DNA of 46,914 nucleotides from an uncultured Pelagibacteraceae bacterium (GCA_902536085.1 CACAWF010000007.1:1-46914); one strand, 5' to 3'; positions 10,181-20,331 are shown, counted from the stretch's first letter. Notes: generated from the sequence alone by a model not told the origin. Made by a program: numbers and translations.

Positions 10181-11110
10181 CTAGTGCTTTGTTAATTGTA
10201 TAAATACATCTTCCAAGTCACCATCATCTGTAGAAATGTCCTCAATTTTTAAGTTGTTTTGCTTGAAATAATTAATTATTTCACCAAAATTTAATGAATT
10301 TTTTTCATATATTGCAGTGATTTGATTTTTTGAAATGATTTTAAACTTAATACCTTTCATAATTAGGGGGAGATTTAAATCTACATTTTTAACCTTGAAA
10401 TTGATTTTTTTAGTTTTAATTCTCTCTAAAAGTTTTTCTGTTGTATCTAAAGCAACTAAATTACCTTTATCAATGATAGCTATACGATCACACATTTCTT
10501 GCGCTTCCAAAAGATAGTGAGTTGTTAAAATTATTGTTACGCCCTCTTTATTAAGTTTTTTTACATTATTCCAAAGGTTGTTTCTAAGCTCCACATCCAC
10601 TCCTGCTGTTGGCTCATCTAAAATTAATATTGGAGGTTGGTGAACCATTGCTTTTGCAATTAAAAGTCTTCTTTTCATACCACCAGACAAACTTCTTGAA
10701 TACGCATAAGCCTTACTTTCCAAGGAAACCATTTGGAGTATTAAGTCTGTTATTCTATCTCTTTTGGCTATTCCATAAAGACCAGCTTGAAGTTCTAGTA
10801 ATTGTTTTGGACTGAAAAAAGCATCTAAGTTTACTTCCTGCGGAACTATTCCTATAGAAGCTTTAACTTGCCTTGGGTTTTTGTCTAGATCGAAACCCCA
10901 AACATTAACATATCCGGATGTTTTACTTACTGTTCCTCCTAAAATACTTAAAAAAGTTGTTTTGCCAGCACCATTCGGACCAAGCAGGCCGAACACTTCT
11001 CCCTCTTTAACTTCAAAATTTAAATCAGTTATAGCTTTAGTTTCTTTTTTTGTTTTGGAATTCGAATAGGTTTTATTAAGATTTTCAACAGTTAAAGCAT
11101 TATTAGACAT
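10181..11110 (-). CDS. yadG: ABC-2 type transporter ATPase, YadG-like
   Basis: This is the cytoplasmic ATPase subunit of an export-type ABC transporter. It has Walker A LGPNGAGKTT, the Q-loop GIVPQEVNLD, the signature LSGGMKRRL, Walker B ILILDEPTAGVD and the switch His in TTHYLLEA. The length (309 aa) and the C-terminal extension ending in GDLEDVFIQLT match E. coli YadG closely. Its permease partner (YadH-type) is not adjacent: bioY follows and polA diverges. The substrate is unknown. The gene starts 42 bases from the polA ATG, so the two promoters share that gap. Confidence 0.88.
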   Translation of the reverse strand: MSNNALTVENLNKTYSNSKTKKETKAITDLNFEVKEGEVFGLLGPNGAGKTTFLSILGGTVSKTSGYVNVWGFDLDKNPRQVKASIGIVPQEVNLDAFFSPKQLLELQAGLYGIAKRDRITDLILQMVSLESKAYAYSRSLSGGMKRRLLIAKAMVHQPPILILDEPTAGVDVELRNNLWNNVKKLNKEGVTIILTTHYLLEAQEMCDRIAIIDKGNLVALDTTEKLLERIKTKKINFKVKNVDLNLPLIMKGIKFKIISKNQITAIYEKNSLNFGEIINYFKQNNLKIEDISTDDGDLEDVFIQLTKH

Positions 11111-11152
11111 AATTTTTTAATCTAAGTTAAGAATTCAATGTAATATGTATAT

Positions 11153-13918
11153 ATGAGTTCAATAAAAAAAACAGATCATTTTTATTTAATAGATGGTTCA
11201 GGCTATATATTCAGAGCTTATTACGCGTTACCGCCCTTATCTAGAAAAAGTGACGGTCTGCCTACAGGAGCTGTTAGTGGTTTTTGTTCGATGCTTTTTA
11301 AACTTTTAGAGGATGCTAGATCAGATGATTCTAAAAACAAACCTACTCACTTTGCTGTTATATTTGACTCAGCTAGAAAAAATTTTAGAAATGAAATTTA
11401 CAGTGATTATAAAGCAAACAGGGCAGAAGCACCTGATGATTTAGCCCCTCAGTTTGAATATATAAGAAAATCTGTCGAAGCTTTTAACTTACCATCAATT
11501 GAACTTTCAAATTATGAAGCAGATGATCTTATAGCAACTTATGCAAAAAAAATTACAGAAGCAGGAGCAAAGGTAACCGTAATTTCATCTGATAAAGATT
11601 TGATGCAGTTAGTATCAAATAAAGTCAGACTATTTGATCCTATGAAAAGTAAAGTAATAGGTGAAAAAGAAGTAATCGAAAAATTTGGAGTTAAACCAGA
11701 TCAAGTAATAGATGTACAATCACTTGCTGGAGACAGCTCAGATAATGTTCCAGGAGTTCCCGGCATTGGCATTAAAACAGCATCAGAACTTATAAATAAA
11801 TACAAAACGTTAGAAAATTTATTAAAAAAGGCATCAGAAATACCTCAAAATAAAAGAAGAGAAACATTATTGTCTAACAAAGATAAAGCCATGATTAGTA
11901 AGCAATTAGTTACTTTGAAAAATGATGTCCCACTCAAGAATGATGCTGCTGACTTCATCATTAAAGATATAAATAAAGATAAATTGTATGATTTTTTAAG
12001 AGAAATGGAGTTTAATAGACTGCTAAGTCAAGCAATTAGTTTTTATGGTGAACCTACAAATAAAGATTTTAACAACAAAACTCTGTTAAAAAAAAATAAT
12101 AAGATAAATACCAAGATCTACAAAACTATTTCAAAAGAAAAACAACTTGACGAATTAATAAAAAAACTGAATGAAAAATCAGTGATAGCGGTTGATACTG
12201 AAACTTCTTCTCTAAATCCACAAGAAGCAGATCTAGTGGGTATATCAGTATGTTATGAAGCTAACCAGGCCTTTTATATTCCAGTAGGTCATAAAGATAG
12301 AATGGAATTAAAAAAGGATATAGTTTTAAAAAAACTTAAACCAATTCTAGAAGATCCAAGTATAAAAAAAGTCGGCCAAAATATTAAATACGATTTTATT
12401 ATATTTAAAAATAACGGCATCGAATTAAGTTCAATGGAAGACACGATGTTACTTTCGTACACATTAGATGCTGGAAATAATAGACATAACATGGATACTC
12501 TATCTGAATTGCACCTTGGCCATAAAACTATTTCGTATAAAGATTTAGTAGGAACTGGAAAAAAACAATTAAATTTTGCAGATGTAGATATAAAATCTGC
12601 CACTGAATATGCTGCTGAAGACGCAGACATAACTCTTAGATTATATGAAGTTTTATCTGAAAGAGTATCTGAGGAAAAGTTAGAAAGAGTTTATGAGGAG
12701 TTTGAAAAACCAATGATCAAAATCCTTTCAAGGCTTGAGATGAACGGCATAAAAGTTGATGACACTTATCTTAAAAAGCTTTCTAAGAAATTTGAGGAAA
12801 GATTAATAACTATTGAAAAAGAAATTTACAAAATATCAGGTAAAAAATTCAATATCGGATCACCAAAACAATTAGGAGAAATTATTTATAATGATCTAAA
12901 GATAGCTAAGTTAAAAAAAACAAAAAAAGGGAGTTTAGCTACGAGTGCTAAAATCTTAGAGGATTTAGCTTCATCAGGACATAAATTTCCTAATTTGGTT
13001 TTAGAATGGCGGCAGGTTTCAAAACTGAAAAGTACTTACACAGACGCTTTGCAAGATCATATAAGTAAAAAAACAAAAAGAGTTCACACTTCTTTCTTAC
13101 TAGCAGCAACTAATACTGGTAGGCTAGCCTCGAGTGATCCAAATTTACAAAATATTCCTATAAAAACTTTAGATGGCAAAGAGATTAGGAAAGCATTTGT
13201 AGCAGATAAAAATAATTTACTTATTTCAGCGGACTATAATCAAATAGAAATGAGAATTCTTGCTGATATGGCTGATGTAAAAGAACTAAAGAAAGCTTTT
13301 AAAAATAATCAAGATATCCATTCTTTAACAGCAAGCCAGGTTTTTGATGTTCCAATTGCAAAAGTGACAGATGATTTTAGACGAAAAGCAAAGGCTATTA
13401 ATTTTGGAATTATTTATGGAATAACACAATATGGATTAGCAAAACAAATATCGGTATCAAACGAAGAAGCTTTAAGTTTTATTAATTCATATTTTAGGAA
13501 ATTTCCTGAGATAAAAGATTATATGAACACTACGATTAAAACTTGCAGGAAGCAGGGTTTTGTCACAAATATTTTTGGAAGAAGAATTCATTTAAGAGGA
13601 ATTAATGATAAAAATTTTAGTGTACGAGCCTTTCAGGAAAGAGCAGCCATTAATGCTCCAATACAAGGATCGGCTGCTGATATTATAAGGTTAGCAATGA
13701 TCAAAATTGATAAGACTCTTGAAGAAAAAAAGAAAGCAAAAATGCTTTTACAAATACACGATGAACTTATTTTTGAGTGTTTAAAACAAGATGAGAATGA
13801 AGTAAAGAAGATGGTAAAAGAAGCAATGACTTCAGTTTCAAGTTCGGATCATCATATGTTTTCTATACCCTTAGAAGTTAGTATTAACTCAGGAAACAAT
13901 TGGGGAGAAGCCCATTAA
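11153..13918 (+). CDS. polA: DNA polymerase I
   Basis: This enzyme acts in repair and Okazaki fragment maturation. The 921 aa carry all three domains. The 5' nuclease is about residues 1-300 (YSDYKANR, NYEADDLIATYA, GDSSDNVPGVPGIG). The proofreading exonuclease is about 320-510, with AVDTETSSL, VGQNIKYDF and YAAEDADIT, so its acidic metal ligands look intact. The polymerase domain has SADYNQIEMRILA, RRKAKAINFGIIYG and QIHDELIFE. It diverges from the ABC ATPase gene and is followed after 39 bases by chvI. Confidence 0.97.
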   Translation: MSSIKKTDHFYLIDGSGYIFRAYYALPPLSRKSDGLPTGAVSGFCSMLFKLLEDARSDDSKNKPTHFAVIFDSARKNFRNEIYSDYKANRAEAPDDLAPQFEYIRKSVEAFNLPSIELSNYEADDLIATYAKKITEAGAKVTVISSDKDLMQLVSNKVRLFDPMKSKVIGEKEVIEKFGVKPDQVIDVQSLAGDSSDNVPGVPGIGIKTASELINKYKTLENLLKKASEIPQNKRRETLLSNKDKAMISKQLVTLKNDVPLKNDAADFIIKDINKDKLYDFLREMEFNRLLSQAISFYGEPTNKDFNNKTLLKKNNKINTKIYKTISKEKQLDELIKKLNEKSVIAVDTETSSLNPQEADLVGISVCYEANQAFYIPVGHKDRMELKKDIVLKKLKPILEDPSIKKVGQNIKYDFIIFKNNGIELSSMEDTMLLSYTLDAGNNRHNMDTLSELHLGHKTISYKDLVGTGKKQLNFADVDIKSATEYAAEDADITLRLYEVLSERVSEEKLERVYEEFEKPMIKILSRLEMNGIKVDDTYLKKLSKKFEERLITIEKEIYKISGKKFNIGSPKQLGEIIYNDLKIAKLKKTKKGSLATSAKILEDLASSGHKFPNLVLEWRQVSKLKSTYTDALQDHISKKTKRVHTSFLLAATNTGRLASSDPNLQNIPIKTLDGKEIRKAFVADKNNLLISADYNQIEMRILADMADVKELKKAFKNNQDIHSLTASQVFDVPIAKVTDDFRRKAKAINFGIIYGITQYGLAKQISVSNEEALSFINSYFRKFPEIKDYMNTTIKTCRKQGFVTNIFGRRIHLRGINDKNFSVRAFQERAAINAPIQGSAADIIRLAMIKIDKTLEEKKKAKMLLQIHDELIFECLKQDENEVKKMVKEAMTSVSSSDHHMFSIPLEVSINSGNNWGEAH

Positions 13919-13957
13919 ACGCCTAAATTTTGACATCATAATTAAGAGAATAAAAAT

Positions 13958-14656
13958 ATGACCCAAACGATTGCTTTAGTAGATGATGATAGAAATATAC
14001 TAACAAGTATAAGCATGGCCTTGGAAAGAGAAGGATTTAAAGTCCAAACTTATATTGACGGAGAGTCCGCTCTAATTGGATTAACTAGAAATCCACCTGA
14101 TCTAGCAATTCTAGATATCAAAATGCCTAGGATGGATGGGGAAGAGCTGCTTAAAAAACTAAAAAAAAAAATGTCAATTCCAATAATTTTTTTAACATCA
14201 AAAGACGATGAAGTTGATGAACTACTTGGTTTGAAGTTAGGAGCAGATGATTTTGTCAAAAAATCTGGAGGCTTTTCTACTAAAGTTTTAATTGAAAGAA
14301 TAAGAGTTCAGCTAAGAAAAAAAACTAACACTGTTGAAGACACAAAAAATATTATTAGTCATGGAAAATTAAAATTAGACCCTGCTCAGTTAGAGTGTGA
14401 GTGGAATGGTAAAGCTTTACCAGATAAGTTGACTACTACAGAATTTTTAATTGTTAAAGAATTGGCTAAAAGACCAGGTGTTATCAAAGAGAGAGCTCAT
14501 TTAATGGACATAGCATACAAGGAAAACACAGAAATTGAAGATAGAACTATTGATAGTCACGTAAAAAGAATTAGAAAAAAGTTTAAAAAAGTGGATGAAA
14601 AGTTTTCCGCGATTGAAACTAGATATGGAAGTGGATATAGATGGAATGTTAGCTAA
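13958..14656 (+). CDS. chvI: Two-component response regulator ChvI
   Basis: This is an OmpR-family regulator that answers envelope and acid stress signals relayed by ChvG. The first residues (TQTIALVDDDRNILTSISMALE) are the characteristic ChvI start, and the phospho-Asp lies in LAILDIKMPRMDG. The receiver ends at GADDFVKKSGG, where relatives have K-P-F after the lysine. The winged-helix domain covers about residues 130-230 (RTIDSHVKRIRKKF, YGSGYRW). The stop overlaps the chvG start by one base (TAATG), so translation is probably coupled. Confidence 0.92.
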   Translation: MTQTIALVDDDRNILTSISMALEREGFKVQTYIDGESALIGLTRNPPDLAILDIKMPRMDGEELLKKLKKKMSIPIIFLTSKDDEVDELLGLKLGADDFVKKSGGFSTKVLIERIRVQLRKKTNTVEDTKNIISHGKLKLDPAQLECEWNGKALPDKLTTTEFLIVKELAKRPGVIKERAHLMDIAYKENTEIEDRTIDSHVKRIRKKFKKVDEKFSAIETRYGSGYRWNVS

Positions 14657-16176
14657 TGAAACAAAAAAAATCAGCTTCTATTCTAAAGAAGTTTTTAATT
14701 ATTAACCTTACAGTCTTTTCTGTTTTAGGACTTTTTACAATTATATACCTTGAAGCAATCCAACCAAATCTAGTAAAAGAAAGATCAGATAATCATAAAA
14801 TAGTAATTAATAATACTAAAGATAATCTTGAAAGACTAAATGTAGAATACACTAAAGAGGGAATTAGAGATTTTTTGCTCTCTACAAGATTTTTATTTCA
14901 AAGTCTAGACCGTGTACAATTTTATGATTTATCTGGAAACCTTATTGGCGATACAAATATTTTAGATTTAGATCAAAGTGTTTTTACAGGATCAGATATA
15001 ATTTTTGAGGAAGCTTTGAGTGGCGAAACAATCAAGCCAGATATTGAGGAAAGACTTGGAGAAGAGGAAATAGACGAAATTAAAGATATAATTACAAATA
15101 AATATAATGATGAAATAATGACTTTGACTAACGATAAAAAAAATAATTTTTTTGTTAGCACTCTAAGTAAAATTAAATTTCAAGACAATGATATCGGTTA
15201 TATTGTAGTTTCGGAGCAAGCGAATGATATCACCACTGCTGTGAAAGAGAGAAAAGCATTTATAATAAGAACTATGTTTGCTGTTGTCATTGTAATTTTA
15301 ATCTTTTCTCTATTTTTAAATAAGTATATTCTAAAGCCAATTGGACTTTTGGTTAAGTTTAGTGACGGGATTAAAAAGAAATCTAGTCAAACAATTGATA
15401 TAAACAAAGTTTTTATTAGAAATGATGAAATTGGAAAACTCACACAGTCAATTGATGAAATGACTAGAGAATTACAACAACGAACTAACAGAGCAGAAAC
15501 ATTTTCAAATGATTTAGCTCATGAAATAAGAAATCCCCTCGCATCTTTAAAAAGTGCTTCAGAACTTTTAGACAAAACTACTGAAAAAAATGAGGGGGAA
15601 AAACTTCTTACAATCATCAATCATGACGTAGAAAGAATAGAAAGATTAATAACGGATTATACTCAAATGTTAAAAGATGAGGCATCTTTATCGCGAGAAA
15701 AAATGAGTAAAATTAATTTGGTTGAAATTGTTAACAGTGTAGTGGAAGACTTTAACCAAGATCTTATTAATCAAAATAAAAAGATTGAGATAAGTGTTAT
15801 CAATAAGATTAAAAGTAAAAATGGTCATTATATATTCGGCATAAGTAATAGAATTGAGCAAGTTGTTGCTAATTTATTGGATAATTCAATTTCGTTTAGC
15901 CAAGATAGCCAAAAAATTGAAATTGGTCTTGAAGAAACTTCTAGAAATCTTTTAATATTAGTCAAAGATGAAGGACCTGGTTTTGCTGAAACTTCACCTC
16001 AGAAAATTTTTAAACGTTTTTATAGCAACAGACCTACGAGTTTTGGAAAACACTCTGGCCTAGGTTTAAATATTGTAAAAAATATTGTCTTGTTACACAA
16101 AGGAACTATAGCAGCCTCAAATAGGATAAACACAAAAGGCGCCCAGGTTGAGGTTTTACTTCCTAAATTGTCCTAA
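14656..16176 (+). CDS. chvG: Sensor histidine kinase ChvG
   Basis: This membrane kinase is paired with ChvI. It has TM1 at about residues 11-33, a periplasmic domain of about 165 aa, TM2 at about 200-223, then HAMP. The H-box is FSNDLAHEIRNPLASLKSASELL, followed by N-box (LLDNSISFS) and G-boxes (DEGPGFA, HSGLGLNIV). At 506 aa it is shorter than many rhizobial ChvG proteins (near 590). In other alphaproteobacteria hprK and PTS genes often follow; here ahcY comes next, which fits genome reduction. Confidence 0.91.
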   Translation: MKQKKSASILKKFLIINLTVFSVLGLFTIIYLEAIQPNLVKERSDNHKIVINNTKDNLERLNVEYTKEGIRDFLLSTRFLFQSLDRVQFYDLSGNLIGDTNILDLDQSVFTGSDIIFEEALSGETIKPDIEERLGEEEIDEIKDIITNKYNDEIMTLTNDKKNNFFVSTLSKIKFQDNDIGYIVVSEQANDITTAVKERKAFIIRTMFAVVIVILIFSLFLNKYILKPIGLLVKFSDGIKKKSSQTIDINKVFIRNDEIGKLTQSIDEMTRELQQRTNRAETFSNDLAHEIRNPLASLKSASELLDKTTEKNEGEKLLTIINHDVERIERLITDYTQMLKDEASLSREKMSKINLVEIVNSVVEDFNQDLINQNKKIEISVINKIKSKNGHYIFGISNRIEQVVANLLDNSISFSQDSQKIEIGLEETSRNLLILVKDEGPGFAETSPQKIFKRFYSNRPTSFGKHSGLGLNIVKNIVLLHKGTIAASNRINTKGAQVEVLLPKLS

Positions 16177-16224
16177 CATTATTTCTTGCTAAGGTTTATT
16201 TATATTGATAATAACATCCTCAAT

Positions 16225-17514
16225 ATGGCTCAGGATTATAAAGTAAAAGATATTAATCAAGCAGATTTTGGAAGAAAAGAAATTTCTTTAGCAGAAACGG
16301 AAATGCCAGGACTTATGGCTCTTCGAAAAGAGTACAAAGGTAAAAAACCTCTAAAGGGAGCAAAAATCTTAGGTTGTCTTCATATGACAATACAAACAGC
16401 AGTATTAATTGAAACTTTAGTGGAATTGGGAGCAGAAGTAAGATGGTCATCATGTAATATTTTTTCAACACAAGATCATGCAGCAGCTGCAATAGCCAAA
16501 GCGGGTATTCCGGTCTTTGCTTGGAAAGGTGAGACAGAAAAAGAATACTGGTGGTGTGTTAAACAAACTATTGAAGGAAAAAAAGACTGGAAACCAAATA
16601 TGATTTTAGATGATGGTGGTGACCTTACAGCTTTAATGCATAAAGAGTATAAAAATCTATTAAAAGACGTTAAGGGTGTTTCAGAAGAAACTACAACAGG
16701 TGTTTTAGCGCTTAAAAAAATGGAAATTAATAAAGAGCTACTAATACCTGCCATAAATGTAAACGACTCGGTGACAAAATCTAAATTTGATAATCTCTAT
16801 GGATGTAGAGAAAGTTTAGTAGACGGAATTAAAAGAGCAACTGATGTAATGATGTCAGGTAAAGTAGCAATTGTTGCTGGATTTGGCGATGTAGGAAAAG
16901 GAAGTGCTGCTTCCTTACGTCAAGCAGGCGCAAGAGTAATGGTAACCGAGACAGACCCGATATGCGCGTTACAAGCTGCTATGGAAGGCTACGAAGTTGT
17001 TGTTATGGATGAAGCTATCAAAGATGCTGATATAGTTGTAACCGCAACAGGAAATAAAGACATAGTTACAGCTGATCATATGAGAGATATGAAAGATAGA
17101 GCAATACTTTGTAATATTGGTCACTTTGATAATGAAATTCAAGTTGAGGCACTAAAAAATTACAAATGGGATGAGATAAAACCTCAAGTACACGAAATAG
17201 AATTACCTAGTAAAAAAAGAATAATTCTTTTAGCTGAAGGAAGACTGGTTAACTTGGGATGTGCTACTGGGCATCCTAGTTTTGTTATGAGCGCTTCATT
17301 TACAAATCAAGTAATAGCTCAAATTGAATTATGGAATAACTCAGATAAGTATGAGAAGAAAGTTTACGTGCTTCCAAAACATCTTGATGAAAAAGTTGCA
17401 ATGCTTCATTTAGAAAAAGTAGGTGCTAAATTAACCAAAATGTCAAAAGAACAAGCCGAATATATAAGCGTTAAACCATCAGGACCATTTAAACCGGATA
17501 CTTACCGCTACTAA
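16225..17514 (+). CDS. ahcY: S-adenosylhomocysteine hydrolase
   Basis: This NAD-dependent enzyme splits S-adenosylhomocysteine into adenosine and homocysteine, clearing the inhibitory product of methylation. The ATG at 16225 gives 429 aa starting [20 protein letters not shown], as expected for the family. An upstream TTG at 16186 would add 13 unlike residues. Visible are [17 protein letters not shown], the catalytic-region [13 protein letters not shown], the NAD fold [19 protein letters not shown], and the C-terminal [10 protein letters not shown]...KPDTYRY tail. It follows chvG by 48 bases; no SAH or SAM riboswitch was recognised in that gap. Confidence 0.96.
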   Translation: MAQDYKVKDINQADFGRKEISLAETEMPGLMALRKEYKGKKPLKGAKILGCLHMTIQTAVLIETLVELGAEVRWSSCNIFSTQDHAAAAIAKAGIPVFAWKGETEKEYWWCVKQTIEGKKDWKPNMILDDGGDLTALMHKEYKNLLKDVKGVSEETTTGVLALKKMEINKELLIPAINVNDSVTKSKFDNLYGCRESLVDGIKRATDVMMSGKVAIVAGFGDVGKGSAASLRQAGARVMVTETDPICALQAAMEGYEVVVMDEAIKDADIVVTATGNKDIVTADHMRDMKDRAILCNIGHFDNEIQVEALKNYKWDEIKPQVHEIELPSKKRIILLAEGRLVNLGCATGHPSFVMSASFTNQVIAQIELWNNSDKYEKKVYVLPKHLDEKVAMLHLEKVGAKLTKMSKEQAEYISVKPSGPFKPDTYRY

Positions 17515-17525
17515 AACAGTAGCTA

Positions 17526-17975
17526 ATGATTGTAAAATCTTTAGAACATCTAAATTCATTTTCACAAAAAATTGCAGATAAGCTATCTAAAAACGATTGT
17601 ATTTTTTTAATCGGTGAAATCGGTGTGGGAAAAACTACTTTTACAAGATATTTAATAAATTATTTACAAGAAAAAAAAGGAGAAAAGATTACTGAAGTAC
17701 TTAGCCCTACTTTTAACTTACTTTACGAGTATGATCTAAAGGAAATTAAGATTATGCATTATGATCTTTACAGAATAAGAGATGAAAAAGAATTAAAGCA
17801 TTTAGGAATATTTTTAGATGAGAGAGATGCAATCAAGATTATTGAATGGCCCCAACTAATTAATATTCCATTATCTGATAAACTAGAAATACATATAGAT
17901 TATACCAAAAATGACAAAGAGAGAGAGATAAAATTTGTAGGCACAGGTAAATGGAAAATTTTAAATGAATTATAA
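17526..17975 (+). CDS. tsaE: tRNA t6A biosynthesis ATPase TsaE
   Basis: This P-loop ATPase works with TsaB and TsaD to put N6-threonylcarbamoyl on A37 of ANN-decoding tRNAs. Walker A is GEIGVGKTTFTRYLI, followed by SPTFNLLYEYD, HYDLYRI and IIEWPQ, all family marks. The length of 149 aa is normal. tsaB and tsaD are not in the window. Its 3' end overlaps the AmgK-like gene by 11 bases, which continues the alphaproteobacterial ahcY-tsaE-amgK-murU order. Confidence 0.93.
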   Translation: MIVKSLEHLNSFSQKIADKLSKNDCIFLIGEIGVGKTTFTRYLINYLQEKKGEKITEVLSPTFNLLYEYDLKEIKIMHYDLYRIRDEKELKHLGIFLDERDAIKIIEWPQLINIPLSDKLEIHIDYTKNDKEREIKFVGTGKWKILNEL

Positions 17976-18927
17976 ACTTAAAAAAATTTCAGGAGATGCA
18001 TCATTTAGAGAATTTTACAGATTACAAAAGGGAAGAAATACATCAATTATAGTTCAAGCAAAAAAAGAAAAATTTAAAAATTTAATTACCTATGTTGTAG
18101 TAAACAAAATTTTAGTAAAATATAAGATAAATGTACCTAAGTTGATCACTAATTACTATGAGCACAATATTATTGAGATTACTGACCTAGGACAAAAATC
18201 TTTTTATAAATCAATTATTAAAAAAAAAAATAAATATCATGATTACAAAGACCTTATTAAGATTATTATAAAAATACAAAATATAAAGTTAAATCGAAAT
18301 TATCGTTTAGGAAAATTCAGAATTAATTTTCAAAATTATTCAATTAAAAATCTTCATAAAGAATCTGATTTATTTTTTGATTGGTATTTGAAGTATTGTT
18401 TCAAAAGTTCAAAACTTAAAAAGATTAAAGAAATTTTTAAAAATGAATTAACAAAAATATACAAAAAACTTTATTTTCAAAATAATACTTTTGTACATAG
18501 AGATTTTCATGCATCAAATATAATTGTAAATAAAAATAAACTTGGTTTGATAGATAGCCAGGATGCAATAATTGGAAATCCATTATATGATGTAGCTTCA
18601 TTGATTGATGATGTAAGAATTAAACTACCCTCAAATTTACAAGAAAAACTACTAAATTTTTATTATTACAAATCTAAATTAAAAAAAGAAGAATACAAAA
18701 ATTTAAAAAATGATTTTGACATATTATCTGTTCAAAGAAATTTAAAAATTCTTGGAATATTCGTAAGACTTTTTAAAAGAGATGGTAAACCTGATTATCT
18801 AAAATATTTACCTTATACTTGGAGTTTAATTGAGAAACGTTTCAAAAATCCTGTTTTTAAGAACCTTAAATTATTATTTAAAAAACATCTAAAAGTTAAA
18901 AAACTGAGAAAAATAAATACTTTATGA
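17965..18927 (+). CDS. amgK: Anomeric MurNAc/GlcNAc kinase AmgK (aminoglycoside phosphotransferase fold)
   Basis: AmgK phosphorylates MurNAc or GlcNAc at the anomeric position in peptidoglycan recycling. The kinase core is visible as VHRDFHASNIIV (catalytic Asp) and LGLIDSQDAIIGNPLYDVAS (metal Asp). The N-terminus KLKKISGDASFREFYRL resembles the family opening GDASTRRYYRL. The length (320 aa) is normal. The gene is very lysine-rich and AT-rich. It overlaps murU by four bases (ATGA), and that pairing is what supports AmgK over a generic phosphotransferase. Confidence 0.85.
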   Translation: MNYKLKKISGDASFREFYRLQKGRNTSIIVQAKKEKFKNLITYVVVNKILVKYKINVPKLITNYYEHNIIEITDLGQKSFYKSIIKKKNKYHDYKDLIKIIIKIQNIKLNRNYRLGKFRINFQNYSIKNLHKESDLFFDWYLKYCFKSSKLKKIKEIFKNELTKIYKKLYFQNNTFVHRDFHASNIIVNKNKLGLIDSQDAIIGNPLYDVASLIDDVRIKLPSNLQEKLLNFYYYKSKLKKEEYKNLKNDFDILSVQRNLKILGIFVRLFKRDGKPDYLKYLPYTWSLIEKRFKNPVFKNLKLLFKKHLKVKKLRKINTL

Positions 18928-19622
18928 AAATAAAACACGGGATGATATTGACCGCTGGCTTAGGAAAAAGAATGCAACCTCTTACTAATCAAAAACCAAA
19001 ATCATTATTAGAAATAGGAGGCACTACTCTTCTTGAGAGAGCAATTAATCTTTTAATCAATCATGGTGTAGAAGAGATAGTTGTTAATATTCATCATCTT
19101 GCTAATCAAATAGAAAAATTTATTTCAGATTTTAAATCAGATCTTAAAATTAAAATATCAGATGAGAAAGATTTATTATTAGATACTGGTGGTGGAGTAA
19201 AAAAGGGTACAAAAGAATTTAAGAATAACCCCTTTTTTGTAATTAATCCAGATACACTTTGGAGCAATAAATATTTTGAAGAGGTACAATCTTTAGAAAG
19301 AGAGTATTTCACAAATAAAAGACCGTGTTTATTAGTAGTTAAAAAAGAATTATCTTTGGATAATTCTTTCAAGGGTGACTTTAATTTAGACAATAATTTA
19401 ATTTCTAAAGATGAACAAAATAAATTTATTTATACTGGCTTACAAATAATGAAAAATGATCATTTAGCTTTTTTTAATAAAAATATTTTTTCTATGAATG
19501 AAGTTTGGACAAAATTAATAAGTGAAAACAATCTCGGTGGATTAGAGAGTAATCAAAAATTTTATCATTTAAACACCATCGAAATGTTTGAAAAAATATC
19601 TTCTTTAACTTCTATTGATTAA
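18924..19622 (+). CDS. murU: MurNAc-1-phosphate uridylyltransferase MurU
   Basis: MurU makes UDP-MurNAc from MurNAc-1-phosphate, bypassing de novo UDP-MurNAc synthesis. The nucleotidyltransferase signature is ILTAGLGKRMQPLTNQKPKS at the N-terminus, then LLDTGGGVK and FFVINPDTLWS (metal-binding Asp). The length of 232 aa fits MurU rather than the longer glucose-1-phosphate enzymes. The coding end overlaps convergent gpmA by 11 bases with no terminator between them. AmgK and MurU together form the anomeric recycling route known from Pseudomonas. Confidence 0.87.
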   Translation: MKIKHGMILTAGLGKRMQPLTNQKPKSLLEIGGTTLLERAINLLINHGVEEIVVNIHHLANQIEKFISDFKSDLKIKISDEKDLLLDTGGGVKKGTKEFKNNPFFVINPDTLWSNKYFEEVQSLEREYFTNKRPCLLVVKKELSLDNSFKGDFNLDNNLISKDEQNKFIYTGLQIMKNDHLAFFNKNIFSMNEVWTKLISENNLGGLESNQKFYHLNTIEMFEKISSLTSID

Positions 19623-20331
19623 AAATTATATTTTTTGCCCTAGAGTTATCTAGATAATAATATTTTTGAATTTTTAATTGATTATCAAATTCGATAATTA
19701 GTGGATTTCCTGTTGGAATTTCTAGTTCATTAATCTTTGTGTCTGAAATCTTAAAGAGATATTTACACAATGCTCTTAATGAATTTCCGTGAGCTGAAAT
19801 TATAATATTTTTTCCATTTTTCAAATTCTTGCTTATTTCAATGTCATAAAAAGGAATTACTCTTTCGTAAGTGTTCTTCAAGGATTCTGTCAAAGGAATT
19901 TTATTTATGGGTATACTACCGTTTAAAGGACTAAAATTTTCAAGGTAATTACTATCTTTAGCCATAAGAGGAGGCGCTACGTCCCAAGATCTTCTGTATT
20001 TTTTAAATTGTTCCTCACCAATTTTCTTTTTCGTTTCCTCCTTATTTAAACCCGTTAATGAACCATAATGTCTTTCATTTAATTCCCAAGCAGTATTAAA
20101 CTTTATGGGTAAATTTAAAGTTTTTAAAATGATTGTGAGTGTTTCAATTGCTCTTTTAAGATAAGAAGTATAACTAATATCTATTTTAATATTCAATTCT
20201 CTGATTAACTCACCTGACTTTTTAGCTTCTTCCTTACCTTTCTCTGAAAGATCAACATCTACCCAGCCCGTAAATCTATTTTCAGCATTCCAGGTACTTT
20301 GCCCATGTCTTGTTAAGATTAGTTTACTCAT
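19612..20331 (-). CDS. gpmA: 2,3-bisphosphoglycerate-dependent phosphoglycerate mutase
   Basis: This glycolytic enzyme interconverts 3- and 2-phosphoglycerate. It has the phosphohistidine motif LTRHGQSTWNAENRFTGW at the N-terminus, ELNERHYGSLTGLNKEE, KYRRSWDVAPP and the second histidine in ISAHGNSLRAL. The length (239 aa) is that of the dPGM family. It stands alone on the - strand, tail to tail with murU and head to head with the VanZ-like gene. Confidence 0.95.
   Translation of the reverse strand: MSKLILTRHGQSTWNAENRFTGWVDVDLSEKGKEEAKKSGELIRELNIKIDISYTSYLKRAIETLTIILKTLNLPIKFNTAWELNERHYGSLTGLNKEETKKKIGEEQFKKYRRSWDVAPPLMAKDSNYLENFSPLNGSIPINKIPLTESLKNTYERVIPFYDIEISKNLKNGKNIIISAHGNSLRALCKYLFKISDTKINELEIPTGNPLIIEFDNQLKIQKYYYLDNSRAKNIIFNQ

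Noticed and set aside
13930..13957. Consensus TTGACA as a chvI promoter
   Set aside because: The hexamer is perfect but any -10 at 15-17 bases would put the transcription start at or after the ATG; no good -10 is seen.
16177..16224. SAH or SAM riboswitch before ahcY
   Set aside because: Only 48 AT-rich bases are present, with no stable stem or known core.
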